Notes under the pieces: generated by a model
What the model was told of the DNA's origin: nothing
Database searches by the model: none
Seen by the model: only the letters and a program-made list of their open reading frames with translations
Source: Haliclystus octoradiatus
Lineage: Eukaryota > Cnidaria > Staurozoa > Stauromedusae > Haliclystidae
Length of the DNA: 64,000 nucleotides
Direction of reading: 5' to 3'
Assembly: GCA_916610825.1 (NCBI GenBank)
Contig: OU744452.1
Coordinates: 4,003,543 to 4,067,542, forward strand
Position numbers and translations under genes: made by a program
Shown here: positions 44,301 to 55,126 of the stretch, in pieces
Position numbering within the stretch: position 1 is the stretch's first letter
Layout: each line of letters begins with the position of its first letter

Positions 44301-47300
44301 TTCAAAATGTTCGAATGATTCGTCATGCCACTTGACACCTTCTATTGTTATAAAGAGGAAAAGGTCAACACATTAAAGGGGGAATACTGACCGGGGAACA
44401 TTGCACGCTCAATCAACTCATACATCATCAATTCAAACAAAGCTTTGAGAAAAGCTGCTGTGCGTGTGAGTGAGCTTCGTTTTATTATTCTGACCGTATA
44501 TTGATTTTATAGTATTAAAAGCATTTCAAATGAACAAATTAAAATCAAAATTTGGGAGTTATACTACATACTTATTTTATCACGTTCTGGACTAGAATGT
44601 ATTATTTACTATGTGATCAACAGTATAAAAACCATAAGAAGTATGATGTGCAGAAGCGGTTTTAGTTCGATCAGTTCGATTGATATGTTGAACGAAAAGT
44701 AACACTAAACAAGAACCTTGTTTAACATTTTGCTTTTCGTTATAAAGCCAAATCGTTGTGCTTCTTGACATCGTAGGTCATCTTGCGTATCGACTATCGT
44801 TCTTATTCATGTTTTTGACCTGTTTATGACGTAACGTGCGGTCCATAAAAGCTTGCAAGCTAATAACAAGGCAGCTTCAGTAAATATAACCAAGGATAAA
44901 TATATCAAAAGCAAACTAATGTAATAATCAATAAAACTATGCCAATCTGAGTTTAATTCATGGAATAAATCGTTGTTTAAAAACATTGATTCGTTGATGA
45001 TTGTCACGAGTTCACGGCTGCTACATTTGTTCCTGTCTCGTGTTTTTGATTATTTCGTTCAAAACAATAGAATTAAGGCGAGGCCAACTCTGTTTCAAAA
45101 CGAGTACTTGAATTTGGTATGAAGAATTCAACTTGCGCGCGCAATGTTCCCCGGTCAATATACTCCCTTTAACGTTGATGAATAAAACATGTGAGCATGG
45201 TCGAATGAATAATTTTATTGAGAATCAAAAAGAGGCCGTCAGGTTTTTATTTTGTAGGAAACAGTTTTAAAATAGTTAAAGTAGTTTGATGTTTAAAAAA
45301 TGCTTGTACAGGGATGTTATTTTTATTATTTTGGATGAAGTAAACTGGAAAGATATACAAATAATTTATGGGAAAAAGTCCCTTTGTTTAACGTTGCCCG
45401 CTTCGTTGTGTGGACAGGCAAACTTTTGCTTCATCAAATTTAAGAAACATAACGATATTTCATTTTGTTTAAATCATCTAATTGCAGACTTGCATATATA
45501 ATGTAATTCGTATTATAAACTGATGATCTAGGTCTACGGCTATGTGTTTTCTCCTGCTCTTTTCTTTTGAAATTTAACTTGTTGTATTGGAAACAATCGG
45601 CAAAAAGCGATTAATCGACCGATTCTTATGACTAATCGGCGGCTAGCTAATCGGCATCGAACATCGGTAAATTACAATATCGTCTCATCCCTACTTAAAA
45701 CGTTCGCAAAAGGTGTATAATTTTAGCCTGAATCGTATATATCTAATATCTATAAACTGTATCCTCTACAAAGATTCAGATTAAAAAAATCACTCCTAAA
45801 CTGTTTACTTAAATATTATTATATTACTATCTACCGTATATTGTATTTATTTTAGCTTATTAAAATTTTCTTTTTAATTTTGTAAATGGCTGTATGGAAG
45901 TGGAATTACTGTTGTGGTATTTCCCTGTCGTATATAATTCATTTTATGCCAATATGACGTTGTTATGGATATTATTATTACTATTATTCCGCGATAGTTG
46001 GTCATGCGCACAAAATTTGGATATTTTATTTTGTTTTACAAGCTCAATAATTACAAAGTTGAAAAGAATTAATTTACGAAATTTATTGGTGGGTCGTTGC
46101 CCTGGTTGCCTCACTGTTAGAGCCGCTACTGAAAAGGCTGGAACTTTTGTCAGACCCTTGGCGGGACATTGGGTTTTCTTGCATTGTGGGTAGCTGTGGC
46201 GTATTTCTGCGCATTGACAACAAGGCCTACCAGTATCTGCTATTGTTTGTAATTAAATATGTTGGAATTGATCTGCAGTGTCGCGGCTGATATCAATGAA
46301 GAACGTTTAACATCATTGCTCTTTGTGAAAAGAAAAATTCCTTCAGAAATAGAGAAGTGGTACGGGTGCCTTTGGTAGGGCGATACCGTCTAAATTATTT
46401 ACTTATTCTGGTTGTGACCGAAATACTGAAAATTCTGGTTTGACTGGCCAGAATTCTGCCAAGTTTCTTTTTTTCGGCAATGTTTGTTCCTTTGTTTGAA
46501 GTATTTATATTCTACATTTGATCGCTAAATGAGTCATTTTTTTATTTATGTTTAGAATGTCTATTTTACTTTTTATAGTTTTGACTATCATTATTCAATA
46601 AAACTTACAATTAATTTTGTAAATGTTGTTTTTATAAAACTTACGATTAATTTTTGTAAATGCTGTTTTTATAAATTCGATTAAATTTAGTAAATTTTTT
46701 TATTCAAGGATTTTTGACTTTTGACCAAATAAACGTATCCATCTATCTATCTATTTTCTGTTTTCGTATCAACAGTAGGCACACCACATCTGAGGCATAA
46801 CAATCCAGCACATGTTTTCAACCTAGCATGTACACTTATACTATAAAATTAATAAAAAAATGTTTTGTCTCAAGCATTGTTTATTTACATTTCATTCCGC
46901 AAATCTTTTTTTTTTTTTGAAACAAACATATGGTTCTTTAAGTCAGCCACTGTAAATGACTATTGTCAGTACGTTTTGATTTGAAGTCCGTCAATGGAGT
47001 CAGCAGTCTATGAAAGTCTATAGAAATAACTTGCATTTTAAAATTATCAAAAATCATTGATGCAGAATTTGCTTCAGTGAGGAGTTGTTTTTAAATAGAT
47101 ACGGATATCAAACCTCAGTTAGAGAGCTAGAAAGCATCCTCGTTTTGAAACGATTGCCTGGGAAGCATGCACCTGGACTTCCTAGATGGGGAGGGGCTCC
47201 GCCCTTATGCATCAGTCAACTTTTATCTGCCCCTGATGAGTAGAATACTCAATTACTCATCTTACTTGGTTGTGCTGTATGAATCGGCTACTCATTCTGC

Positions 47301-49555
47301 AGAGCAACTGTATGACAGCTGTAGCTGTTTATTATGCCCCAGTGTCAGTTTTTACTATGCCCCTGTAGCAATAACGTCTTTATACAATTAATTTTTGCCA
47401 TTTCATGCATAACGCAACGTAAATTTCAAATTTCACGCATTCAACGAAAAACGTTTGAAATTGATTCAATTTCCCGGCAAAATTTAAACAGTGAAAAGTG
47501 TGTTTGCAACTTTAAATAGATTTTGATTATTGAAAATACATAAACAAGATTGATATATTAAAATCAGGGTCTGGCTCTCCCCCAGGATAATTTTTTGAAT
47601 TGTGATCTCCCAAATAGCGAATTTCATAACGATTTAAACATATTGTAATATGCTGTGAAACTGTTTTGATGTTTTGGTTTTTAATAACACAGACTCTATC
47701 GATCACGAAACAACGCAGTTTCATCATCGATCTCATGGACAAAATATAGACCTATAACGCATCACGTAAATATGGACTTGCATGGAATTAACTCCACAGC
47801 TAAAAAGTCGCTTTACCGCTGCTAAATAGATCATTATCGCAGCTAATTGGCCGATAGCCGCATCTTTCAAAAATTGCAGCTAAAAATTCATTTCTTCAAG
47901 GCTAAATAAATCATTTCCACAGATAATTGTCTAATAGCCGCATCTTTAAAATATAGCAGCATTAAAGTCCTTTATTTGCATCTTTTTTCTCAAAAAAGCA
48001 AATGGATAGACGCTTTAAATATATTCTCTGCTGGCCACCTTGATTGATTACACAGGTAATAATCTTTCAATCCTTCGTCTGTAAGTTTAGAATGGGATTT
48101 TGACCTTCCTCCTTCGTCAATGAATAACACAGTGTAAGCATTATTGTTGAAACATTCACAGAATTCCCAGCATTTTCCAATTCCCCTTTGCTGCGTGGTT
48201 GTTGTAATAGCTCATGATTTTTGTCATTATTTTCAGAAGTGTAGTCTTCCACCGAGAAAGCGATGTTGAATATGAATATGTTTCATGCATACGAACATGT
48301 GTAGTTGAAGGCAAAATGCCCGCAAAAATCAACCAATCAAATCCCAGTTATATCTAGAATAACACTGAACGGATTTCTGTTAAGGAGCTGCGATAGAAAT
48401 ATTTTTTGTTGCGGTAAAGATCCAATTAGATGCGGTTAACTGGCTTTATAGCTGCGACTAATTAGATGCGATGAGCTAACTTTTTAGGTGTAGAAAAATG
48501 ACTGAATAGCTGTAATTATTTAGATGCGATAAAGGGACTTTTTAGTTGCGGAATAATTACTAAAAAGATTAGACTAATTAGATGCGTTAAAATTACTTTT
48601 CAGATGCGGTAAATTGATTGAATAGCTGTCAGGGCGGTTTCAAAAAATTTTCTTTCAGGGTGGTGTTGAGCAATAAATTTGCCGACTTCACCAGAGTCCG
48701 ATCCGGATCTGTAACCGTAAATTGGAAGCAAGGTGTGGTATCTGGAGTTGAATCCACCACACCAAGGTTTGCTATTCGTGTATAAATTGAACATTGACAT
48801 AAAGTCATCATCTGAATACTTGCCGAGCGTAGCGAGTTAAATTTTCCGGCCATGTTTTCAAGAGATCCCATTGGGCCCAGAATTTCTCTCGTCTGTCCTG
48901 ATCAAACACCAAAAGTTGAAGATAATTGTCTCTATATACAGTATTCATGATTTGTGTGGACATGAATAAAGGATAAAAATTAAAAGAACTCTCTTATTTC
49001 TACTCTTTTTAGGAAGAAAACATCATAATATTATAATGCCATTTCTTCCCTCTTTAAAGTGCTTTGTGGAAGAACCGTAAAGCTCTTTTATCAAACTTGA
49101 TAGTATTATAGTGAGATTTGATAATTAAGCTGCTAATCATTGTTGATAATCAACAATCAACGATGATGTTCAATGTTTAATGAACAAGGTATTTGATATG
49201 GAGCATATCTAAGTAACAGAAGGCTAACAATGCTGCCTTCTCCATAACCATAACAGCAAAAAAGCGTCTTGCCAACCTGAAATAGATGCCTTGTGCGGGA
49301 TTAAATAATAGAGCGGCTTGCAAAAAGAAAGTAGTTGAAAAGAAATCACTTACCGTGAAAAACCTCACTCATATTATCAGAAACAATCCTCCATTCTTTA
49401 AAGTCCTTCCACTCTTCTTTCTTATACACCGAAGAATTTGGTTTCTTCTGGCTTCGTTTTCCAATGTCCATGAGGTTTGTTAATGTTAAATTCGGCGGAC
49501 GAAGTTTGCGGTCAACAGAGCCTGGTTTGTTTCTTCTTTGAATATTGCTCGACAT
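41389..49555 (-). CDS. PRR5: PRR5/Protor-type mTORC2 subunit (HbrB domain)
   Basis: Three coding exons, 49354-49555, 42474-42859 and 41389-41793, join in phase to 330 residues (vertebrate PRR5/PRR5L about 370-390). Exon 1 has a basic N-terminus and ends KKEEWKDFKEWRIVSDN; exon 2 is the HbrB core with LSPKLFERIHEIVRAI, ILKKGMVILRENV, ETWTKFYCNILPILLAIFYP, IRQMILVAFRDILLLKTK and QQMLLVLQ; exon 3 starts HDFPVNESYIKLESLTAMI followed by SPYLG, also typical, and a Ser/Arg-rich tail (VQRRRVPARPLS). The family binds Rictor in mTOR complex 2, which phosphorylates AGC kinases at the plasma membrane. The stop is TGA at 41389, but the same bases form a perfect GTGAGT donor (exon end 41393), so an alternative spliced C-terminus is possible. 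Intron 1 (6.5 kb) is filled by nested transposons. Confidence 0.87.
42890..43045 (+). repeat. Dispersed repeat GTGAAACCTGTATATAAC...ACAGGTGGTC
   Basis: AGTGAAACCTGTATATAACA, ACCACTATATGCAGGTGGTC, TACAGGGTTGATT and GACCATTATGGACAGGTGG form a repeat whose second clear copy is at 63545-63632 (GTGAAACCTGTTTATAAAAG, GACCACTATAGACAGGTGGG, ACAGGGTTGACC). Short fragments occur at 33625 and 41995. Confidence 0.7.
43603..43690 (-). repeat. tRNA-derived sequence (pseudo-tRNA / SINE head)
   Basis: The minus strand reads AGAGGATTAGCTCAGATGGC, AGAGCAACC, a CCGA/TCGG anticodon-type stem, a longish variable arm around GATCATATCTGATC, and GTGGTTCAAATCCCCC. Both polymerase III promoter boxes (TAGCTCAGATGG and GGTTCAAATCC) are intact, but acceptor-stem and T-stem pairing is poor, so this is not a functional tRNA. 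It is likely the head of a SINE or a tRNA relic inside the 43.3-46.4 kb element. Confidence 0.65.
43798..43907 (+). repeat. Second copy of the ~110 bp repeat from 19800
   Basis: ATGTTTTTGAAAACTCCTAA through TTTTCGAAACTAGTTTTGCT matches 19809-19912 with a handful of differences, same orientation. Function unknown. Confidence 0.85.
44025..45693. mobile_element. hAT-like non-autonomous element with 8 bp target duplication
   Basis: The ends read TAGGGATTTGCCGATTG and (reverse complement of the right end) TAGGGATGAGACGATAT, with AATCGGC-rich subterminal repeats on both sides. The flanking octamer CTTAAAAC is present at 44017-44024 and again at 45694-45701, an exact 8 bp target-site duplication as made by hAT transposases. 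It has inserted into the 43317-46406 element and itself contains the 44377-45168 element. Confidence 0.88.
44377..45168. mobile_element. TTAA-flanked inverted-repeat element (innermost of the nest)
   Basis: The left end AGGGGGAATACTGACCGGGG then AACATTGC is mirrored by the right end, whose reverse complement reads AGGGAGTATATTGACCGGGG then AACATTGC. TTAA is present on both sides (44373-44376 and 45169-45172), the target preference of piggyBac-type elements. About 0.8 kb, no transposase. Confidence 0.85.
46407..47790 (-). other. Part of PRR5 intron 1 without recognisable feature
   Basis: AT-rich, with a short TCTA microsatellite at about 46739-46756 and a T run at 46906-46918. Open frames at 47167-47519 have no family resemblance. 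Confidence 0.5.
47796..48632. mobile_element. Element with inverted arrays of an AGCTGCGACTAATTAGATGCG-type repeat
   Basis: The left side (47796-47995) has repeated CGCAGCTAATTGGCCGATAG and CCGCATCTTT blocks; the right side (48396-48632) has repeated TAGCTGCGACTAATTAGATG and ATGCGATAA blocks in the opposite orientation, about 25-50 bp apart. The centre (48000-48395) has only a 61-codon frame. This resembles a foldback-type transposon with repeat-bearing arms. It lies in PRR5 intron 1. Confidence 0.7.
48633..49353 (-). other. Remainder of PRR5 intron 1
   Basis: No feature assigned. A minus-strand frame at 48629-48871 was considered and not accepted as an exon because it lacks splice boundaries compatible with the PRR5 model. 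Confidence 0.45.
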
Positions 49556-50090
49556 TGTGATTTTGTAGCAAGGAAATAGAATAATAGAAAACGGGAAATC
49601 TTGTCTTTGTTAGTATATTATTCATTATATTCAATGATTGATAATTAGTAATTTACAACAATAACCAAATGTCTTTACAAAAGCATAAACAATTAAACAA
49701 TTTAGACTATCAGCCATTCTTGCTTTTCGTTGTGCAGTTGTGTATTGGTGTGATTTGATGGCGGCTATTCAGCATGTGTTTTGTGACGTCAATAATCCGA
49801 TCATGTTTGCTGGAGATACAAGGATCCCGAAGTATCACAGTCGCAAACGACTGTCCAAAAAATATGTTCCGCTTTTTCTGAATGCCACGATTTTCCTAGT
49901 TCACGTATTAATAATTCAAGAAAACCTTCAAAAACTTACATTTAATACTAATATATAATAGTACTTTTATATTCTAGTAAAAGTGTTAAGCGCATCTCAT
50001 CATTTTATCATTTCTGGACGGACTGTAATTTGTTGCTAAATTTGGTGCAGTCAGTGTAGAAATTAGAAATTTGCGCTATAATGATATCTT
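49556..50090. other. Upstream region of the PRR5-like gene
   Basis: Probable promoter/5' UTR region of the minus-strand PRR5-like gene. No other gene is supported. A GATGGCGGC motif (YY1-like) occurs at about 49758. Confidence 0.35.
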
Positions 50091-50099
50091 TTCCCTATT

Positions 50100-50345
50100 C
50101 TAGGATTCACAAAGAAAATACATTGCCACACGACTAAGACGAAATTTATTCCTTTCGGCATAAAACAGGCACACCTTGGTACATCAAATTGTGACATAGA
50201 ACGCGTAGATTCGTTCAAGCACTTAGGTTCTGTACTTCCATCTTTTTCAGATGATTCAACCCAAAGTAGAGGCCAGGCTTGGGCAGCCATTAGAGGTCTA
50301 AATAAATTCTTGGCATTCGATGTCAACACCGACGTTAGTTACGAC
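50100..50345 (+). mobile_element. LINE fragment (reverse-transcriptase C-terminal region)
   Basis: The plus-strand frame reads TKTKFIPFGIKQAHLG, DIERVDSFKHLGSVLPS and AWAAIRGLNKFLAF, the pattern found after the catalytic core of non-LTR retrotransposon reverse transcriptases (K-TK-x-F-G, then the Ix.VDSFKxLG motif). Both ends are truncated and no tail is visible. Confidence 0.7.
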
Positions 50346-51163
50346 TGTTCAGGGCACATAATGTATTCCTAAAGCATGCCGAAGCATGGAGTCACCATTA
50401 AGCTTAGTCAAGTCGAATCAATAGTGTGGTTGATAGAACCCACGTTTCAGATGAATATAATAGAACAGGTTCTACTGTGTATCTGAACAATCGTAACTAG
50501 TAAACTAACTTAATAAATAAATGTATTTATTAAGAGCAAAACATCAATATAGTGCTCAATACTGGTAAGTAGAGCTGTATGATATAAAATTAGAAACTAT
50601 ATATATATACAGTCGGCACTGAGATCATGCTGAGATCATTGTTGACATTGGCTCATTATTGAGTTGGAACTTCAATTAAATATGATTTCAACCCGGGGAT
50701 GGATACTTTTCATAATTTTGGTATACGGGGACTTTCAAATGGGTACCTATTATAAAATCCAGAAAAAGATTAGGGTATTGCTTATTATGGAAATTCTTTG
50801 GGGTATATTTTTTGACACCTTTGCAATTTTTTCGTATCTTTTTCTTTTATGCGAACATTTTTAATGGTCATTCTGCCAAAGTTATATTTGAAGTACCACG
50901 TTGAAGTGCAATGAAAGTTACCCCCTTCCCTGGAAATATCTATAATTAATTTGGATAATCATGGCAGGTGAGATGTGCAAACTACTTCAACATAAACTAT
51001 AAATGTATAGGTTTATACGTTTGTACGTATTTCTGTTAAGCAACTATGACAACTATTAAAGCTTCTTCTAAAATATATAGCATATGTGCTAGAACAATAA
51101 CAATATAGATGTTTTTGGGTTGTTTTTAACGGGTTATAAAAGCATGTGTTTTAATTAATGCAT
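50346..51163. other. 3' flank of aquaporin copy 1
   Basis: No gene seen. A reverse-orientation member of the CGTCCCCGTATACC repeat lies at about 50700-50740 (GGTATACGGGGACTTTC), followed by GTTACCCCCTTCCC at 50920. Confidence 0.45.
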
Positions 51164-52840
51164 CTATACACTCTCTGATTGCTTCAGCTGTACTTTCTCA
51201 TCTTTGTTTTCAGTTGTAATTAAAAGTATTTTGCAATCAACAAAGAATAGAAATTCGTAAGTTATGGAAGCCAATGCACCACCAAGTAGAGGACCAATCC
51301 AATAAACCTATTTATAAGATAGTAAAATTAAAGTCTTATATATACAATTTGCAAAATAAAAATGAAGTATGCTAATTATTTAATTAAGTTATGATTGAAC
51401 TCTGGCTCTGCTATTGTTTTTAATTCTTACGAGATGATTTTCTAATGCATTCCAATCACTATATCTATGAGAAAGGTGACCTCAAGGCGTAGTTGATTGT
51501 GCGATTATTTATTTTTATTAATGTCATGTAGCGATCATGTATATATGATATGTATGTCTACTATGGCTAGCTGTTATGGGTCAGGGGTCTTAAAATAATA
51601 CTGCTGATTTTACCCTCAAAAGTAATTTATCCCCGGAATTTATCCAATATGTTTTTCAAAAAAATATCAAGAGGTTAGCAAGTCACATTGCGTGAGTACA
51701 GCTATGATGAGTATTGGCGATTAAAGCAACTATTGTGAATAGCTATGTAATATAGTCTCTCAAAACTTAATTTTGAGCCTGGTAAGAGGATCATAATGAG
51801 GTTACACTTCCCAGGAGATCTCAAGTCTTATGAAATAATGATCGCGCCAGCCTTTTTTGTACTGGCTGTGATGCAATTTACGTCTATGAGAGGACAGTGT
51901 GTGTGTGTGTGTGACTAGCCGTCTAGATAAAAAGCGTACCTATTTGGTAGGGTTCCTTATTATGTGGTATCAAGGCTGCATTAATGGTAAGTTATGTATA
52001 TATAGTAAGTTACTTACCCAGTGGTTATCCCACATATTTGATACAACTGCTGGACCAAAAGATCTCGCAGGGTTGATGCCACATCCTGTCAATGGAATCT
52101 GTTGAAAGAGGGAACATGATTAACAAGAATGAAAAAAATGACGTCTATTAAACCGCTATCTTCTGCATGAGATGAGATACATACAGACTTACCATTGATA
52201 AATGACAAACAACGATTGATATTCCAATAGCCAGTGTAGCACCATATGGTTCCACATTTCTCTTTTCATCAGTCACTGCAAACACAGTCAGCACAAGCAG
52301 AAATGTAAACACCAACTCCAACCCAAAGCCTTGTCCAACGTTCATTCCATCTGCAATGTTTGTGACAGCCATACCAGACCGATTATATTCGGGGACAATT
52401 CCCCATGCAATACCAGACCCGGCCACGCCTTAATTGAAATATAATCGCTGGTATAGTAATTCGTGGGCATTAAAACCATAGCTCATGTTAAAACAGAAAA
52501 CTGTGTATGCCAAGCCATGATTAGGTAGAGAATTATATAAATACTTACCCCCTAAGCATTGCATAACAATGTAGAGTACACCACGCAATGGTGATATCTT
52601 CCTTGCAATAACCATAGCAAATGAAACTGCTGGGTTAATGTGCCCACCACTGATATGACCAATGCATTGGGCCAGTGTTGCTATTGCTAGGCCAATCGTT
52701 AGTCCAATTGATACAGTATTGCCATGATAAGCAGCAGTACACACGGCCGTTAAAAAAATCACCGAAGCGACGAACTCTGCTAAAACTGCTCTCCACAATG
52801 ATAATGATTTTAGTTCAGACGTATCCATGTCAATTTGCAT
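51164..52840 (-). CDS. Aquaporin (AQP1/AQP4-like water channel), copy 1
   Basis: Exons 52549-52840, 52193-52428, 52018-52098 and 51164-51307 join in phase to 250 residues. Start chosen is ATG 52840 ([16 protein letters not shown]); an acceptor-like TATATAG lies four bases upstream, so a leader exon or trans-spliced leader is possible. Features: [12 protein letters not shown] in helix 1, first pore motif HINPAVSF (NPA residues 69-71), [10 protein letters not shown], then CHLSM with the conserved helix-5 His (173), and [16 protein letters not shown] carrying the second NPA (185-187), the filter Arg188 and Cys182 at the mercury-sensitive position of AQP1. [19 protein letters not shown] closes the fold. 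The Phe expected in helix 2 of the aromatic/arginine filter is Ile49. Six membrane helices and two half-helices fit the usual length. Forms a tandem pair with 56185-57366. Confidence 0.93.
51899..51913. repeat. Short GT microsatellite
   Basis: GTGTGTGTGTGTGTG, in intron 3 of aquaporin copy 1. Confidence 0.8.
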
Positions 52841-53400
52841 GTAACTATATATGTAAAAGTGTGTTACTTAGATCTGTGCAGATAACTGACAAGAATATAT
52901 TCAACTATTGCAAATTTCAGTATGAATTGAAATTTGAACAGGTTTGTAAACGACTCTATTAAATTAGTGTAAGTAGCCACTGGTGTGACAAAACAGAATG
53001 GCGTCAATATTGTTACAGTGAATTAAATCAACCTATTCAGATTCCAAAGTGACTAAAATACGTAAATTTGATTGGCTATTTTTCTACAACCGACGATGGG
53101 GGTTTTGACAGGTTATGCGGCTAATGGTTTTATTTATTAGTAACCAAGTCAACGGAAAGAGGGAATGAATTTATATTGACTATATGCAATGGTAATTGAT
53201 TCAAAGAATACACGGTTTTACTGTTACGTAAATAGCTTCACGAGTATTGTGATCCACAGACAGTTTGTTTAACAGATGTGTAATCTTTGAATCAATCCAC
53301 CATTATTATTATTATTATTATTATTCATAGCTATGCATAGAATGCTAGCACTAGAGCACTATTTTATTTGCTACTAGATAAATCTAACTTTATTCTATTA
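52841..53400. other. Upstream of aquaporin copy 1
   Basis: AT-rich, probable promoter region; an ATT microsatellite lies at 53300-53325. No gene seen. Confidence 0.4.
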
Positions 53401-53405
53401 TTCGT

Positions 53406-53660
53406 CATGCACTAGTCAATCGATAGCCTGGCATCCTCCTTCCGGATGGACCGCATTTTAGCAGGGATGTAACTGAAGTTTTTGTTACACGCCTTTGTTT
53501 AACTAGGTTCTCCCGGGAATAATCTAAACCTGGTATATCTGCGCCCGCATTCCTATGTGTTGCAAACCATTTTTACCACGGCTTACACCCAGATAATTCC
53601 GGCTACCCCCGGGGGTAGGGAGCGAGGTTGTCGATTGATTATTGCATTATATCCCGTTCA
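53406..53660 (-). mobile_element. MITE with TGCACTAGTCAATCG termini, copy 2
   Basis: GTCATGCACTAGTCAATCGA at the left and GTCGATTGATTATTGCATTA at the right are inverted ends. The interior (AACCATTTTTACCACGGCTT, GTTACACGCCTTTGTTTAAC) is the reverse complement of the 31024-31307 copy. Confidence 0.8.
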
Positions 53661-54652
53661 TTATGCAATCGTTGGTTCATTCAAATGATAACATGACGGC
53701 TATTTCATCTGTAAGGGCTTCCGCAACAGATGTAACGTGTTATTGGCTATATTGAATTATATTCAACCCAATTTCCACCTAGCCGGCAACGCAGATAAAC
53801 TTTTTCTAAGTATAGTTTGTATAAAGCATAAAGGAAAGGGAAGAAAAATAAAAGCCTGCGTGAATGGGATGATTACTACTTAGAAAGAGTCTTTTGTTGT
53901 CCAATTAGAATAAATTCTCACGACATACGCCAATAGGATAAGTTGCATCAAAAGTTTAAGATTAAAGTTGCTAAAATATGCGAACTTTTGAAGGTGACCT
54001 TCCCATTTTGACGAAAAGGGCTTCCCCAAATATATGTTTATGAATGACAGATTCAACCAAAAAAAAATGAAAAAAGAATAATTTCATAGGTAAATTTTGT
54101 TTAGCAAATGTAAAAATTGCAAAGGCGTCAAAAGGATACCTCAAAAAATTTCCAAGACAAAGCAAACCCTAAAACTTTTTCCTGGATATTGAAAAAGGTA
54201 CCCTCCAATACTTGAACGTCCCCGTATACCAAAAGTATGGAAGTCACCCCCCCCCCCCGGGTAACATATATCATTTTTGAGCCAAACGATTTGACTATAC
54301 GCTGTCATTACGATGTTGAAAAAAATCTATGAGTATGCCAATATGTAATATTTTTGTATGGTATTACCTCATATTTATGTAGTTGCCGGTATATATTATG
54401 TGCTTTGCGAATATAAAAGTAGTTTTGTCGGAGGACGGTGAAAGTTCACGAGCTCCATATATGAACCCAATTCAAATTTACTGTTATTCGGAAGACATTC
54501 AACTCGTTATTAAGTTTTAGTTTGATTATATCTGACATATAGCCAAAAGAATTACTCAAAGTTAATACAATCCTAGCGTGCGAATTCCCTTCTGTTTCAT
54601 CTATTCGTGAAAAAAACGAATGTGGAAGCAGGCCGATACTGTCATACTGGCC
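53661..54652. other. Region between the MITE and the hAT-like element
   Basis: No gene seen. A member of the dispersed ACGTCCCCGTATACC / TATGGAAGT repeat family with a run of C lies at about 54180-54260. Confidence 0.45.
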
Positions 54653-54660
54653 ATATATAC

Positions 54661-55126
54661 CAGTGGTGTACAGGAGCCAGAGTCGAACTCTGATTCCGGC
54701 AGGATTATCCACATTTCAACAGGGGCCGGACTAGAGAGCAGGACTTGAGTAAAGTTCTTCTCAGACAGGGGTAGGAATTGAAGCCGCAATCTAGAATGCA
54801 ATCCTAGTAATTTCTTAATAAAATTGCAAAGTTTAGAACTGATTTTGGAATAAAAGTGAACACAATTAATGAGTAGAAATTTACTGGGCTCTGTACTTCA
54901 GATGAATTTAAATTATTTTTGCACCCTTTCTATGTTTGTTCAATTTTGGGTGTACAAATTAAGCAACCTTCAGACTTTTTACAGGAGTTTGTCTGACATA
55001 TTTTGAAGCGGGAGTTGGACTCTATTTTTCTTACATTTAAGGAGCCGGACTCGGAGTTAAATGCTTCCATAAAGACTTTTTTTCGGATTCGGAGTCTGAA
55101 ATTTCTGCTGACTCCCTACACCTCTG
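54661..55126. mobile_element. hAT-like MITE, 466 bp, with 8 bp target duplication
   Basis: The left end is CAGTGGTGTACAGGAGCCAG; the reverse complement of the right end is CAGAGGTGTAGGGAGTCAGC. Both begin CAGNGGTGT, the hAT consensus start. The octamer ATATATAC flanks it at 54653-54660 and 55127-55134. The interior has GGAGTCGGACTC-like repeats near both ends and no transposase. Confidence 0.92.

Larger units (their letters stand above)
43317..46406. mobile_element. ~3.1 kb element with ~200 bp inverted ends (outermost of a three-level nest)
   Basis: The left arm 43317-43515 (TAGACGGTGTCGTCCTACC, AAAGGCACCCGTACCACTCC, CAGCCGCGACACTGCAGATC, TGTCAATGCGCA) is mirrored at about 46180-46406 (TTGCATTGTGGGTAGCTG, GATCTGCAGTGTCGCGGCTG, GGTACGGGTGCCTTTGGTAG, CGATACCGTCTAAATTATTT). 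Inside are a tRNA-like sequence, a copy of the 19.8 kb repeat, and the hAT-like element 44025-45693. A solo end of the family lies at 7930-8027. No transposase was recognised. Located in intron 1 of the PRR5-like gene. Confidence 0.85.

Noticed and set aside
48629..48871. Minus-strand frame with FTVTDPDRTLVKSANL
   Set aside because: No splice sites that fit the PRR5 model, partly overlapping a repeat element; no recognisable family.
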